From positions 1-64,000 of the forward strand of contig NZ_QTQP01000014.1 of NCBI RefSeq assembly GCF_003854275.1: 64,000 nucleotides of DNA, in the 5' to 3' direction. The stretch is from Burkholderia sp. Bp8963 (lineage in GTDB: Bacteria > Pseudomonadota > Gammaproteobacteria > Burkholderiales > Burkholderiaceae). The stretch's first letter is position 1. Each line of letters begins with the position of its first letter. The position numbers were made by a program, and so were the translations under genes. This document shows positions 33,107-44,547 of this stretch, piece after piece. The notes under the pieces are model-generated. The model did not search any database. It worked only from the letters and a program-made list of their open reading frames with translations, and had not been told where the DNA came from.

Positions 33107-33316
33107 TCAGCTGTTGCGGTTGCCGTCCGTGCCGTCTTCCTCGGACAACGGAGCATCGTCCGAATTGCTGCCGATCCGATACTTTTCGGCTGCCCATGCG
33201 CCGAGATCGAGCTGCTTGCAGCGGGCGGAACAGAAGGGACGGAAGCGATTTTCAGGCGTCCAGCGCACTTCGGCGCCGCACGACGGACATTTCACAACGG
33301 TAACCATACTAACCAT
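33107..33316 (-). CDS. yacG: DNA gyrase inhibitor / zinc-binding protein YacG
   Basis: A 69-residue treble-clef zinc protein. The four cysteines are at positions 10, 13, 29 and 33 (CPSCG and CSARC), and [15 protein letters not shown] is the typical family core. In E. coli YacG binds GyrB and blocks DNA binding by gyrase. The tail is acidic. Two close ATG codons (33316, 33307) and a GTG upstream are possible starts. It is downstream of zapD and coaE, the same order as E. coli coaE-zapD-yacG. Confidence 0.93.
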   Translation of the reverse strand: MVSMVTVVKCPSCGAEVRWTPENRFRPFCSARCKQLDLGAWAAEKYRIGSNSDDAPLSEEDGTDGNRNS

Positions 33317-33344
33317 ACGAAAGCGTCGATTCGGCACTCGGCCG

Positions 33345-34229
<885 letters not shown>

Positions 34230-34838
34230 TCATTTTTCGTCTGACGAGTACGCGAGATAGCGCTGGTGCAGTGCATCGACCTCCGCGGCGAGCATAGCGG
34301 GCGTCGTCGCAGCGTTGACGATCACGTCGTCGGCAGCGGCGAGACGTGCGTCGCGCGTCGCTTGCCGCGCGACGATCGCCTCGACTTGCTCGCGTGTGAA
34401 TCCGTTGCGGCGCATCACGCGCGCGATCTGGGTTTCGACGTCGCAATCGACGACGAGCACGCGATCGACCCGCGCCTTCCAGTTGCCCGACTCGACGAGG
34501 AGCGGGACGACGTACATCACGTACGCGCCTTGCGCTTCCCGGCCTTCGCGGTCGGTTTCCGCGCGGATCAGCGGATGCGTGATCGCTTCGAGGCGACGCC
34601 GTGCCGCGTCGTCGCTGAAGATCAGCGTGCGCATCTTCGCGCGGTCGAGCGAGCCGTCCGCGGCGACGAAATCCGCACCGAACGCCTGCGCGATCGCCGG
34701 CATCGCGAGCCCGCCGGGCGCGGTGATGCGATGGGCGATCAGGTCGGTGTCGACGATCGACGCGCCGCGGGCCGCGAACAGGTCCGCGATCGTGGTCTTG
34801 CCGCTGCCGATCCCGCCGGTGAGTCCTACTGCGAACAT
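34230..34838 (-). CDS. coaE: Dephospho-CoA kinase CoaE
   Basis: A 202-residue P-loop kinase for the last step of coenzyme A synthesis. The ATP loop [12 protein letters not shown] is at residues 5-16, and [11 protein letters not shown] near 34 and HPLIRAETD near 86 are conserved. The start MFAVGLTGG is typical; the longer open frame upstream runs into pilD and is rejected. It is separated from pilD by one base and from zapD by about 130 bases. Confidence 0.96.
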   Translation of the reverse strand: MFAVGLTGGIGSGKTTIADLFAARGASIVDTDLIAHRITAPGGLAMPAIAQAFGADFVAADGSLDRAKMRTLIFSDDAARRRLEAITHPLIRAETDREGREAQGAYVMYVVPLLVESGNWKARVDRVLVVDCDVETQIARVMRRNGFTREQVEAIVARQATRDARLAAADDVIVNAATTPAMLAAEVDALHQRYLAYSSDEK

Positions 34839-34839
34839 G

Positions 34840-35733
34840 TCAGCCTCCAAGAGCCGAATAGAAAGGGGTGCCGAAGAACAGCGTCGCGGCACCGCCGGCC
34901 GCAAGAAACGGGCCGAACGGAATCGGCTCTTCGAAACGCATGCGGCCGCGCCACGTCGCGACGAGCCCGACGATCGCACCCGTGACCGCGGCGAACAGCA
35001 CGACCTGCGGCAGCGCGGCCCAGCCCATCCACGCACCGAGCGCGGCAAGCAGCTTCAGGTCGCCGAAGCCGATCCCTTCGATGCCGCGCAGCCACTTGAA
35101 CAGCCAATAGATCGACCACAGGAACAGGTAGCCTGCCATGGCGCCGATGACAGCCGCGCGCAGCGACGTGAACGTGCCGCCGAGATTCAGCGCGAGCCCG
35201 GCCCACAGGAGCGGCAGCGTCATCGAATCGGGCAGGTAGCCGGTCCGGATATCGATCGCGCTCATCGCGAGCAGCGCGGCGCACAGGCCGAACGCGGCGA
35301 GTGCGGCGAAGGTCGGCCCGAATGCCGCGAGCGAGCCGGCGGCGAGCAGCGCGCCCGCCAGTTCGATCAGCGGGTAGCGTATACCGATCGCGTGGCCGCA
35401 CTGACGGCAGCGTCCGCGTTGCAGCAGGTAGCTGACGAGCGGGATGTTTTCCCACGACCGCAGCACGTGGCCGCAGTGCGGGCACGCGCTGCGCGGATGC
35501 CACAGATCGTAGCGCAGCGGGTAGCCGTCGTCGGGCTCCGCGCTGGCGCCCGTCGCTTCTGCGACTTCTGTCCGCCACGCGCGCTCCATCATCACGGGCA
35601 GCCGGTGAACGACGACGTTGACGAAACTGCCGATGCACAGTCCGAACACGGCGGCGAACGCATACTGTGCGGCAGGCGGCAGCATTGCCAGCACGGACAA
35701 CGCGGGGGCGGCAGACAGGGGCATGGGCATCAT
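34840..35733 (-). CDS. pilD: Prepilin peptidase (type IV leader peptidase/methyltransferase)
   Basis: A 297-residue polytopic membrane aspartyl protease of family A24 that cleaves and N-methylates type IV prepilins and type II pseudopilins. The zinc-binding cysteines are C84, C87, C109 and C112 (CPHCG, CRQCG), and the catalytic aspartates are D161 (in [12 protein letters not shown]) and D225 (in [12 protein letters not shown]). It is downstream of pilC and pilB and shares an apparent operon with coaE. The start could be two codons further in. Confidence 0.94.
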   Translation of the reverse strand: MMPMPLSAAPALSVLAMLPPAAQYAFAAVFGLCIGSFVNVVVHRLPVMMERAWRTEVAEATGASAEPDDGYPLRYDLWHPRSACPHCGHVLRSWENIPLVSYLLQRGRCRQCGHAIGIRYPLIELAGALLAAGSLAAFGPTFAALAAFGLCAALLAMSAIDIRTGYLPDSMTLPLLWAGLALNLGGTFTSLRAAVIGAMAGYLFLWSIYWLFKWLRGIEGIGFGDLKLLAALGAWMGWAALPQVVLFAAVTGAIVGLVATWRGRMRFEEPIPFGPFLAAGGAATLFFGTPFYSALGG

Positions 35734-35778
35734 GTAGCGGGTCGATCAGGCTAAAAGGCGACAGATTCGGTTGCGATG

Positions 35779-36990
35779 CTACACCACGTTGCCGAGCTGA
35801 AGGATGGGCAGGTACATCGCGACGACCAGGCTGCCTACCAGCGCGCCCAGCACGATCACGATCAGCGGTTCGCCGAGCGCGGCGAGCGTATCGAGATGCG
35901 CATCGAGCTGGCGTTCGCACAGCGTCGCGATGTCGACGAGCATCGTGTCGAGCGCGCCGGTTTCTTCCGCGACGGCGATCGGCTGGACGACGTCGTCCGG
36001 GAAGCAGCCGGCCGCCTGCATCGCGTCGGCAAGACGCGCACCATGCAACACGCGCGCGGCGATGCGCGCGGTGGCCCGCTCGTAGACGGGATGGCCGGCC
36101 GTGCGTTCGAGTGTCGCAAACGCATCCGCGAGCGGCACGCCGGCGCCGAGCAGTGTCGCGAGCGAACGGCACCATCGTGCGGCGGCGAACCGGCTCAGCG
36201 CGCTGCCGACGAGCGGCACGCGCAGCAGCGCGCGGGCGCACGCGAACCGCGCGGCGGGCAGGCGCCCGATTGCGTGCCGGGCGCCGATGCCCGCCACAGT
36301 GGCGCAGGCGAGCAGCGGGAGGCCCCATGCCGAAGTGGCGGACGCAAGCGCGAGCAGCATGCGCGTCGGGGCCGGCAGCGCTGCGCCGAAGCCGTCGAAG
36401 ATCTGCCGGAACGTCGGCACGACCCACACCATCAACGCGATCGTGATCGCGAGCGCGAACCCGATGACTGCGACCGGATAGGCCAGCGCGGCACGCAGCT
36501 TGCGGTGTTGTGCGTCAGCGCGCTCGCGGTGATCCGCGACGCGAGTCAGCACCGTGCCGAGCGCACCGGACGTCTCGCCGACCTCGATCAGCTGGCAGTA
36601 CAGCGAGCCGAATTGCGTCGGGTAGCGGGCGAGCGCCACGGCGAAGCGCCGACCGTCGACGATCTCGCGCGCAAGGCCGGCCGCGATGCGTGGCATCCCG
36701 TCGGGCCCGCCGGCGCGCGCGAGCATTTCCAGCGACGGCGCGAGCGGCAGGCCCGCTTGCAACAGGCTCGCGAGCTGACGCGTGAAGCGCGTGACATCGC
36801 GCCCGCGCGCAATCGGCGGTCGGGCCGCACCGCGCGCGTCGAGCGACAGCACTGTGATGCCGCCGCGCTTGAGGAGCGCCCGCGCGCCGGCTGCGTCGAA
36901 CGCGATCACGGTACCGCGGCGCGGCGCGCCGTCCTGGCGGCGGCCGCGCCAGACGAAGCGGGTTTCGCGCGGTGGCGTTCGTGCGCTCAT
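35779..36990 (-). CDS. pilC: Type IV pilus inner membrane platform protein PilC (GspF family)
   Basis: A 403-residue protein of the GspF/PilC family with two homologous cytoplasmic four-helix domains (FTRQLASLLQAGLPLAPSLE near 68 and RWCRSLATLLGAGVPLADAF near 271), each followed by membrane segments. It forms the inner-membrane platform on which the assembly ATPase works. The ATG overlaps the pilB stop codon (ATGA). A longer in-frame frame upstream belongs to pilB's shadow and is rejected. Part of a pilB-pilC-pilD minimal assembly set; no pilin gene is in the window. Confidence 0.92.
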   Translation of the reverse strand: MSARTPPRETRFVWRGRRQDGAPRRGTVIAFDAAGARALLKRGGITVLSLDARGAARPPIARGRDVTRFTRQLASLLQAGLPLAPSLEMLARAGGPDGMPRIAAGLAREIVDGRRFAVALARYPTQFGSLYCQLIEVGETSGALGTVLTRVADHRERADAQHRKLRAALAYPVAVIGFALAITIALMVWVVPTFRQIFDGFGAALPAPTRMLLALASATSAWGLPLLACATVAGIGARHAIGRLPAARFACARALLRVPLVGSALSRFAAARWCRSLATLLGAGVPLADAFATLERTAGHPVYERATARIAARVLHGARLADAMQAAGCFPDDVVQPIAVAEETGALDTMLVDIATLCERQLDAHLDTLAALGEPLIVIVLGALVGSLVVAMYLPILQLGNVV

Positions 36991-38246
36991 GCGTCGGGCG
37001 TCATCGCAAGGGCTTCCGCGAGACTCGTCGTGCCATCCTTCACGCGGGCGAGCGCGGCGTCGCGCAGCGTGCATATGCCTTCGCCGGTGGCGTGCCGGGC
37101 GAGCTGGCCGACACTCGCGCGCGCGACGATCCGTTCGGCCAGGCCCGGTGAAACCGGCATCGCCTGGTGCACGCCGATGCGGCCGCGGTAGCCGATGCCG
37201 TGGCACGCGGCGCAGCCGCGCGCAACGAACGGCCGCCATCCCGACACCAGGGCCGACGGGTCGCAGCCGGCTTCGTGCAACAGGCGTGCCGGCGCGTCCG
37301 ACGGTGTGCGGCAGGTTGCGCACAGGCGCCGCACGAGGCGTTGCGCGGTGACGAGGCGCAACGCGGCCGCGAGGTTGTATGGCGCGACGCCGATGTCGAG
37401 CAGCCGCGCAATCGCGGCGGGTGCGTCGTTGGTGTGCAGCGTCGAGAGCACGAGGTGTCCGGTTTGCGCGGCCTTGATCGCGACGTCGGCCGTTTCCGCG
37501 TCGCGGATCTCGCCGACCATGATGACGTCCGGATCCTGCCGCAACAACGCGCGCAGTGCGGTGGCGAAGGTCAGCCCGGCCTTTTCGGCGACGCCGACCT
37601 GATTGATGCCGTCGAGCTGGATCTCGGCCGGATCCTCGACCGTGCAGACGTTGTGTGCATCACGATCGAGCATCTGCAGCGCGCAGTACAGCGACAGCGT
37701 CTTGCCGCTGCCTGTCGGCCCGGTGACGAGCACGAGGCCGTGCGGCGCGCGGATCGCCGCCTCCAGTGCGGCGGCCTGTTGCGCGTCGAAGCCGAGGTTC
37801 GCGAGCGTGAGATCGGGCGGCAGCGTTTCAAGGCGGCGCAGCACGAGTTTTTCGCCGAACAGCGTCGGCAGCGAGCTGACCCGGTAGTCGCCGCGCTCGC
37901 GGTCGGTCAGCGCGATGCGCAGGCGGCCATCCTGCGGAACGCGGCGCTCGGCAATATCCATCCGCGCGAGCACCTTGATCCGGGTGATGAACGCGTCGCG
38001 CAGGTGAACGGGCGGCCGCGCATGTTCGTGCAGCACGCCATCGACGCGCAGGCGCAGCCGCCATCCCGTTTCGAACGGCTCGACGTGGATGTCGGATGCT
38101 GCGCGGGCGCTCGCGGCGCGCAGCGTATCCGTCAACAGGCGCGTGGCGGGTGCGTCGTCGAGCTGGGCGGCGTCGAGCGGGCGAGGGCCGGTGGGCGGAG
38201 CGGGATCGGGGATGGCGGGCATCCCGTCGGTGGGCGTGAAAAGCAT
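36987..38246 (-). CDS. pilB: Type IV pilus assembly ATPase PilB (GspE family), short form
   Basis: A 419-residue hexameric assembly ATPase. Walker A GPTGSGKT is at residues 176-183, the Asp box RLRLRVDGVLHE near 64, Walker B with the His box VIMVGEIRDAETA at 241-253, and STLHTNDA near 268. A zinc-binding tetracysteine (C309, C312, C345, C348) lies in the C-terminal domain. It is about 150 residues shorter than standard PilB because the N-terminal T2SSE_N regulatory domain is missing; the catalytic part is complete. It could equally be called GspE-like, but linkage with pilC and pilD favours a pilus role. Confidence 0.9.
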   Translation of the reverse strand: MLFTPTDGMPAIPDPAPPTGPRPLDAAQLDDAPATRLLTDTLRAASARAASDIHVEPFETGWRLRLRVDGVLHEHARPPVHLRDAFITRIKVLARMDIAERRVPQDGRLRIALTDRERGDYRVSSLPTLFGEKLVLRRLETLPPDLTLANLGFDAQQAAALEAAIRAPHGLVLVTGPTGSGKTLSLYCALQMLDRDAHNVCTVEDPAEIQLDGINQVGVAEKAGLTFATALRALLRQDPDVIMVGEIRDAETADVAIKAAQTGHLVLSTLHTNDAPAAIARLLDIGVAPYNLAAALRLVTAQRLVRRLCATCRTPSDAPARLLHEAGCDPSALVSGWRPFVARGCAACHGIGYRGRIGVHQAMPVSPGLAERIVARASVGQLARHATGEGICTLRDAALARVKDGTTSLAEALAMTPDA

Positions 38247-38270
38247 GATTGCCGGCGCGGCGGCCGCCTG

Positions 38271-38303
38271 GTTACCGTGACCTCTGCATGGTCGCGCGGT
38301 AAC
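38271..38303. repeat. Inverted repeat upstream of pilB
   Basis: GTTACCG (38271-38277) pairs with CGGTAAC (38297-38303), and GACC pairs with GGTC inside. It lies about 25 bases upstream of the pilB start codon. It could be an operator or a 5' leader hairpin. Confidence 0.55.
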
Positions 38304-38387
38304 GGCGGCGCCGACAGTCGGCCGGTCGGCCAGCGTGAGCCCGCGATCGCGAGAGCGGGGGCTTGGCGGGTCCTGGCGGGCTAACGG

Positions 38388-38437
38388 GCCCTATTAGCGG
38401 GCCTTGGGGGCCTTTGGGGCCTTAGGGGGCCTTAGCG
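38388..38437. repeat. G-rich tandem repeat at the 3' end of the CorC-type gene
   Basis: Four or five degenerate 9-10 bp units of GGGGCCTT(N)G run from about 38388 to 38437 and end across the stop codon of the CorC-type gene. On the minus strand this is the start of the 3' untranslated region. Confidence 0.65.
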
Positions 38438-39724
38438 GGCGATGCCGAGCGCGCCGCGTGCGGGGCGTGGCTTGAACAGCTTGACGGTGCGCACCGCCTG
38501 GTCGTCGCTGCGCATCACCTCGAGCATCACGTCGCCGATCTTCACGCACACGTCGTCTTCCGGAATCTCCTCGAGGACTTCGAGGATCAGCCCGTTGAGC
38601 GTCTTCGGGCCGTCGGTCGGCAGCTTCAGGTGCAGCCAGCGGTTCAGCTCGCGCAGCGGCATGCTCGCCGCGACGATGCACTCGCCGTTTTCGTCCCAGC
38701 CGCCCTTGCGCGCGCTGCGCGGCATCGACGTCGTGAACTCGCCGATCAGCTCCTCGATGATGTCCTCGGGCGTGACGAGGCCTTCGAGCTCGCCGTACTC
38801 GTTGACGATCAGCGCGGTGCGCTGGCGGCTTTCCTGGAAGAACTGGAGCTGCTGGAACACCGGCGTGCCCGACGGCACGTAGTACGGCTCGGCGAGCAGC
38901 GAGCGCAGCGTCTCGCGGTCGAAATCCTGGTTGTGGAGCGCGGTCAGCGTCTTGCGCACGTGCAGCACGCCGAGCACCTTGTCGATGTCGCCCTCATAGA
39001 CGACGAGCCGGTTGTGATAGCAGGTCTCGAGCTGATGCAGGACGTCGTCGAGCGGCGCATAGAAATTGAGCGATTCGATCTGGCGGCGCGGCACCATCAC
39101 GTCGTCGACCGTGATGTTCTCGAGATCGAACAGGTTCAGCAGGATGCTGCGGTGCTTGGTCGGCATGAAGCTGCTCGACTCGAGCACGATGGTGCGCAGC
39201 TCGTCGGCCGACATCCGCTGGTCGCGGCCCTTGGCCGTGTTGATGCGCAGTACCCACAGCACGCCGTGCGCGAGCGTGTTCACGAACCAGACGATCGGCT
39301 TCAGCACGCGCATCAGCGGCGCGATGACGATGCTCGCGGGCAGCGCGATGCGTTCCGGGAACGTCGCGCCGGCAATCTTCGGCGCGATCTCGGCGAACAC
39401 GATGATCAGGAACGCGACGATGCCGGTCGCGATCGACAGCGCAACGTTGTTATGGCCGAACGTATGCAGTGCGATCGACGTCGTGAGGACCGGGATGATC
39501 GTGTTGAACAGGTTGTTGCCGATCAGGATCACGCTGAGCAGCTGGTCGGTGCGCGTGAGCAGGCCCTGGGTGGTCTTCGCGCCGAGCGCGCCCTGGCCGG
39601 CGAGATGCTTCAGCCGATGGCGATTGAGCGCCATCATCGCGGTCTCGGAAATGGAAAAGAAGCTGGAGCAGAGGAGAAGCAGGAAGACGGCGCCGATTTG
39701 CGCCCATAAGGGAATTTGGTCCAC
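38432..39724 (-). CDS. HlyC/CorC family transporter (DUF21-CBS-CorC_HlyC)
   Basis: A 430-residue membrane protein. The N-terminal DUF21/CNNM domain has about four membrane segments (IGAVFLLLLCSSFFSISETAMMALNRHRLK), followed by a pair of CBS domains (from about 200 to 320, including DDVMVPRRQIESLN and EYGELEGLVTPEDIIEEL) and a C-terminal CorC_HlyC domain. Related proteins take part in Mg or Co efflux; the exact ion is not known. The start is inferred as GTG at 39724 giving MDQIPLWAQ; there is no good ATG and the ribosome binding site is weak. A longer reading frame extends toward tRNA-Pro and is rejected. Confidence 0.88.
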   Translation of the reverse strand: MDQIPLWAQIGAVFLLLLCSSFFSISETAMMALNRHRLKHLAGQGALGAKTTQGLLTRTDQLLSVILIGNNLFNTIIPVLTTSIALHTFGHNNVALSIATGIVAFLIIVFAEIAPKIAGATFPERIALPASIVIAPLMRVLKPIVWFVNTLAHGVLWVLRINTAKGRDQRMSADELRTIVLESSSFMPTKHRSILLNLFDLENITVDDVMVPRRQIESLNFYAPLDDVLHQLETCYHNRLVVYEGDIDKVLGVLHVRKTLTALHNQDFDRETLRSLLAEPYYVPSGTPVFQQLQFFQESRQRTALIVNEYGELEGLVTPEDIIEELIGEFTTSMPRSARKGGWDENGECIVAASMPLRELNRWLHLKLPTDGPKTLNGLILEVLEEIPEDDVCVKIGDVMLEVMRSDDQAVRTVKLFKPRPARGALGIAR

Positions 39725-39826
39725 GCGTCGGAATGGATAGTGAAGGACAGGTATGGAGGGAATATAGCAGAGGCCGGTGGCGCGGGCGTGTCGCGTAGGT
39801 GGCACGGGTTGCGCGGCGTGCAGGTA

Positions 39827-39860
39827 AAAAAAAACCGTGCACCTCGGTGCACGGTTTTTC
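39827..39860 (-). terminator. Intrinsic terminator of tRNA-Pro
   Basis: AAAACCGTGCA (39831-39841) pairs with TGCACGGTTTT (39848-39858) around CCTCGG, and the minus-strand reading ends in a long T run. It lies 8 bases past the tRNA CCA end and separates it from the CorC-type gene. Confidence 0.92.
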
Positions 39861-39867
39861 ACAAATC

Positions 39868-39944
39868 TGGTCGGGGTGAGAGGATTCGAACCTCCGGCCT
39901 CTACGTCCCGAACGTAGCGCTCTACCAGGCTAAGCTACACCCCG
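39868..39944 (-). tRNA. tRNA-Pro (anticodon CGG)
   Basis: The 77-nt cloverleaf reads CGGGGTGTAGCTTAGCCTGG at the 5' end and ends in ACCCCGACCA with an encoded CCA. The acceptor stem CGGGGTG/CACCCCG is perfect, the T arm has GGTTCGAATCC, and the anticodon loop is TTCGGGA, giving CGG (proline). Confidence 0.97.
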
Positions 39945-40166
39945 ATTTGGACTCTTCCGACATCGCAGTCTTCTTCAAGACCGCTGCGTCATCAGCCAAG
40001 AACATAACTATACCAGCGCTTTTTCGAAAATGGAACAACTTTGTGAAGAAATTTTTCGAGATGCTGGTTCCACGATCCATTTCGACCGGCCTCGTCATGC
40101 GTGACGGTGGCCGGATTGCCAAACAGAGCAGGCGAGGGCAGGCGGCTCGCGCCCGCCTGCGTGCGT

Positions 40167-41168
40167 TTACGATTGTCGCGACGTCGAATACGAGCACAGC
40201 TCGAGCAGGCTTTCCTTGAAGATGGAATCCGGGAACGCGGCGATCGCCGCGGCCGCGGCCTGTGCTTCCTGCCGCGCACATTCGAGCGTGTGGTCGAGCG
40301 CGCCGGAGCGCGTGATCGCGTCGAAAATCGTATCGAAGCGGTCGGTGCCGCCTTGCTCGATCGCCTCGCGCGCCAGCGTCGCCTGTTCGGGCGTGCCGCG
40401 CTCGATCAGGTAGATGAGCGGCAGCGTCGGCTTGCCTTCACGCAGGTCGTCGCCGGCGTTCTTGCCCATCGCCTCGGCGGTGCCGGTGTAGTCGAGCCAG
40501 TCGTCCATGATCTGGAACGCGGTGCCGATACGGCGCCCGTACTCGGCGGCGGCGGCCTCGGTCGGCGCGTCGGCGCCCGCGAGCACGGCGCCGAGGCGGG
40601 CCGACGCCTCGAACAGCTTGGCCGTCTTGTAGCGGATCACCTGCATGTAGCGGGCCTCGTCGACGTCCGCGTCATGCATGTTGAGGAGCTGCAGCACCTC
40701 GCCTTCGGAAATGATCGTCGTCGCTTCCGACAGAATCTCCATCACGCGCATCTTGCCGACGCCGACCATCATCTCGAACGAGCGGGAATAGAGGTAGTCG
40801 CCTACCAGCACGCTCGCAGCGTTGCCGAACAGCGCGTTGGCCGTCTGGCGGCCGCGCCGCAGCTCGGATTCGTCGACGACGTCGTCATGCAGCAGTGTGG
40901 CCGTGTGAATGAACTCGACGACGGCGGCCAGCACGTGCCGCTGGTGCGACGTCTCGCCGAGCGCGCCCGCGACGAGCAGCAGCAACGCCGGACGCAGCCG
41001 CTTGCCGCCCGCGCCGATGATGTACTCGGCGATCTGGTTGATCAGCAGCACGTCGGACGCGAGACTTTGCCGGATGACGCGGTTCACCTGCTCCATATCG
41101 CTGGCGATCGGGGCGAGCAGTTGGGCGGCGCTGAGGGAAGGGGTGGCGGTGGACGACGACATGATCAT
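40167..41168 (-). CDS. ispB: Octaprenyl diphosphate synthase
   Basis: A 333-residue trans-isoprenyl diphosphate synthase that builds the side chain of ubiquinone. The two Asp-rich motifs are DDVVD at residues 95-99 ([16 protein letters not shown]) and DDWLD at 222-226 ([13 protein letters not shown]). The [13 protein letters not shown] context is the family standard. Two closely spaced ATG codons (41168, 41162) are possible starts. It diverges from the rplU promoter. Product length (C40) is inferred from the betaproteobacterial use of ubiquinone-8. Confidence 0.93.
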   Translation of the reverse strand: MIMSSSTATPSLSAAQLLAPIASDMEQVNRVIRQSLASDVLLINQIAEYIIGAGGKRLRPALLLLVAGALGETSHQRHVLAAVVEFIHTATLLHDDVVDESELRRGRQTANALFGNAASVLVGDYLYSRSFEMMVGVGKMRVMEILSEATTIISEGEVLQLLNMHDADVDEARYMQVIRYKTAKLFEASARLGAVLAGADAPTEAAAAEYGRRIGTAFQIMDDWLDYTGTAEAMGKNAGDDLREGKPTLPLIYLIERGTPEQATLAREAIEQGGTDRFDTIFDAITRSGALDHTLECARQEAQAAAAAIAAFPDSIFKESLLELCSYSTSRQS

Positions 41169-41288
41169 GGAATTGGGTGATGCCGCGGATTATAAGTCGA
41201 ATCCGCCAGATGCCGGGCTGTCGCGCGCGCCGCGGGCGCGATTTTGGCCGTCCGGCCGAGACCTCGATGCGGCAATCGTCGATCGGCT

Positions 41289-41317
41289 TTGACAGTGCTG
41301 CTAACTCTATGTATAAT
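41289..41317 (+). promoter_or_regulatory. Perfect consensus sigma-70 promoter of rplU-rpmA
   Basis: TTGACA (41289-41294), a spacer of exactly 17 bp and TATAAT (41312-41317) match the consensus at all twelve positions. It lies about 55 bases before the rplU start, so the leader is short. Confidence 0.93.
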
Positions 41318-41371
41318 CACGCCTTTTCCGCGCGTGGTGTGCGGAAAAATGGATCCAGAGTGAGGTTCTCA

Positions 41372-41683
41372 ATGTACGCGGTCGTAAAAACCGGCGGCAA
41401 GCAGTATAAGGTTGCCGTTGGCGAAAAACTGAAAGTAGAACAGATACCGGCTGACATTGACGCAGAAATCACGCTCGACCAGGTTCTCGCAGTGGGCGAA
41501 GGCGAATCGATTAAGTTCGGTACGCCGCTGGTCAGTGGGGCTTCCGTCAAGGCCACCGTTGTGTCGCACGGTCGTCATGCCAAGGTCACCATCTTCAAGA
41601 TGCGTCGCCGGAAGCACTACCAAAAGCACGGCGGCCACCGCCAGAACTACACTGAGCTGCGCATCGACGCGATCAACGCGTAA
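41372..41683 (+). CDS. rplU: 50S ribosomal protein L21
   Basis: A 103-residue ribosomal protein, the exact family length, starting [28 protein letters not shown] and carrying the conserved [22 protein letters not shown]-terminal end. In-frame starts further upstream lie in or before the promoter and are rejected. Cotranscribed with rpmA after 24 bases. The leader contains GAGTGAGG as the likely ribosome binding site. Confidence 0.98.
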   Translation: MYAVVKTGGKQYKVAVGEKLKVEQIPADIDAEITLDQVLAVGEGESIKFGTPLVSGASVKATVVSHGRHAKVTIFKMRRRKHYQKHGGHRQNYTELRIDAINA

Positions 41684-41707
41684 GCGCCTCGGTAAAGGAG
41701 CAATCAG

Positions 41708-41971
41708 ATGGCACACAAAAAGGCAGGCGGCTCTTCCCGGAACGGCCGCGACTCCGAGTCGAAACGTCTCGGCGTGAAGGTGTACGGCGGCCAGGCGATC
41801 AACGCAGGCGGCATCATCGTGCGTCAGCGCGGCACCCGCATGCACGCTGGCGAGAACGTCGGCATGGGCAAGGATCACACCCTGTTCGCGCTGGTCGACG
41901 GCCACGTGAAGTTCGCGACGAAGGGCGCGGACAAGAAGCATACGGTCATCGTCGTCCCGGCGGCTGCCTAA
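41708..41971 (+). CDS. rpmA: 50S ribosomal protein L27
   Basis: An 87-residue ribosomal protein. It begins [22 protein letters not shown], the standard L27 N-terminus reaching into the peptidyl transferase centre, and has [24 protein letters not shown] strong AAAGGAG site precedes it. A terminator follows 29 bases after the stop. Confidence 0.98.
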   Translation: MAHKKAGGSSRNGRDSESKRLGVKVYGGQAINAGGIIVRQRGTRMHAGENVGMGKDHTLFALVDGHVKFATKGADKKHTVIVVPAAA

Positions 41972-42000
41972 GTTCAGGCACCCACGGGCTTCGTAGCCGA

Positions 42001-42030
42001 AAGGCCCCGCAGTTGTCGCGGGGCCTTTTT
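42001..42030 (+). terminator. Intrinsic terminator of rplU-rpmA
   Basis: AAGGCCCCGC (42001-42010) pairs with GCGGGGCCTT (42018-42027), loop AGTTGTC, followed by a run of seven T. obgE, 98 bases on, presumably receives read-through or has its own promoter. Confidence 0.93.
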
Positions 42031-42124
42031 TTATTTTGTCGCCGCGCGGGCGAAACTGGCCGGACGGCCGATTGTTCAAGCGCGGTGGCGCGCGGCACAA
42101 TAGCGGAAATACTGGGCGGAGTAA

Positions 42125-43240
<1,116 letters not shown>

Positions 43241-43331
43241 GCGGCAGGCACGCGCCGGGCGCGAGCCGCCCGGTGCCGGAATTCAATCGCGCCCGGCCGG
43301 GCCAGGCATCACATACAGGAGGCAGCGCACG

Positions 43332-44450
43332 ATGCGTTCGATCATCGCGGATTCGAAGCGATTGGTGGTGAAGGTGGGATCCAGCCTCGTGACCAACGAT
43401 GGCAAGGGGCTCGATCATGCCGCAATTGGTCGCTGGGCCGCCCAGATCGCCGTGCTGCGCGGCCAGGGCAAGGAAGTCGTGCTCGTCAGCTCGGGCGCGA
43501 TCGCGGAAGGCATGCAGCGGCTCGGCTGGAGCAAGCGTCCGCGCGAGATCGACGAGCTGCAGGCCGCGGCCGCGGTCGGCCAGATGGGCCTCGCGCAGGT
43601 CTATGAAAGCCGCTTCTCCGAGCATGGCATCCGCACCGCGCAGATCCTGCTCACGCACGCCGACCTCGCGGACCGCGAACGCTACCTGAACGCACGCTCG
43701 ACGCTGCTCACGCTGCTGCGGCTCGGCGTCGTGCCGATCATCAACGAGAACGACACGGTCGTTACCGACGAAATCAAGTTCGGCGACAACGACACGCTCG
43801 GCGCGCTCGTCGCGAACCTGATCGAAGGCGATGCGCTGATCATCCTCACCGACCAGTCGGGCCTGTTCACCGCCGATCCGCGCAAGGATCCGTCCGCGAC
43901 GCTCGTCGCGGAAGCGAACGCGGGTGCGCCCGAGCTCGAGGCGATGGCGGGCGGCGCGGGGTCGAGCCTCGGCCGCGGCGGCATGCTGACGAAGATTCTC
44001 GCGGCCAAGCGTGCGGCCCACAGCGGCGCGAACACCGTGATCGCGAGCGGGCGCGAGCCGGACGTGCTCGCGCGCCTCGCGGCGGGCGAGTCGATCGGCA
44101 CGCAGCTGATCGCGCGTACGGCCCGGATGGCGGCGCGCAAGCAGTGGATGGCCGATCACCTGCAGGTGCGAGGGCATGTCGTGATCGACGCCGGTGCGGT
44201 CGAGAAGCTGACGGCGGGCGGCAAGAGCCTGCTGCCGATCGGTGTCGTCGGCGTGCAGGGCGCGTTCGCGCGCGGCGAGGTGATCGCATGCGTCGGCCCC
44301 GACGGACGCGAGGTGGCGCGCGGGCTGACCAACTACAGCAGCGCGGAGACGAAGCTGATCCAGCGCAAGCCCAGCGGCGAGATCGAAACGGTGCTCGGCT
44401 ACATGTTGGAGCCCGAACTGATTCACCGCGACAACCTGGTGCTGGTGTGA
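43332..44450 (+). CDS. proB: Glutamate 5-kinase ProB
   Basis: A 372-residue enzyme of the first step of proline synthesis. The amino-acid kinase domain carries [17 protein letters not shown] near 14 and SSGAIAEGM near 55, [17 protein letters not shown] near 140 and GRGGMLTKI near 218. The C-terminal PUA domain begins at about residue 280. The start at 43332 gives [18 protein letters not shown]; an AGGAGG site lies nearby. A longer frame upstream starts in obgE and is rejected. Confidence 0.96.
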   Translation: MRSIIADSKRLVVKVGSSLVTNDGKGLDHAAIGRWAAQIAVLRGQGKEVVLVSSGAIAEGMQRLGWSKRPREIDELQAAAAVGQMGLAQVYESRFSEHGIRTAQILLTHADLADRERYLNARSTLLTLLRLGVVPIINENDTVVTDEIKFGDNDTLGALVANLIEGDALIILTDQSGLFTADPRKDPSATLVAEANAGAPELEAMAGGAGSSLGRGGMLTKILAAKRAAHSGANTVIASGREPDVLARLAAGESIGTQLIARTARMAARKQWMADHLQVRGHVVIDAGAVEKLTAGGKSLLPIGVVGVQGAFARGEVIACVGPDGREVARGLTNYSSAETKLIQRKPSGEIETVLGYMLEPELIHRDNLVLV

Positions 44451-44481
44451 ACCGGGCGCCCCGATGACGGCCGGCACGAAC

Positions 44482-44508
44482 AAAAGCCCGCGGCGACGCG
44501 GGCTTTTT
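44482..44508. terminator. Bidirectional terminator between proB and the CNP1-like gene
   Basis: AAAAGCCCGCG (44482-44492) pairs with CGCGGGCTTTT (44497-44507) around GCGA, with A and T flanks on both sides. It lies between two convergent genes. Confidence 0.93.
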
Positions 44509-44547
44509 GCTTGATGCGGCAGGGTGGCGGCCGGGTGCCGCGCGCGA

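Noticed and set aside
40138-40160. Hairpin after ispB on the minus strand (GCAGGCGG/CCGCCTGC)
   Set aside because: Without a T run and with a large loop it is too weak to call a terminator.
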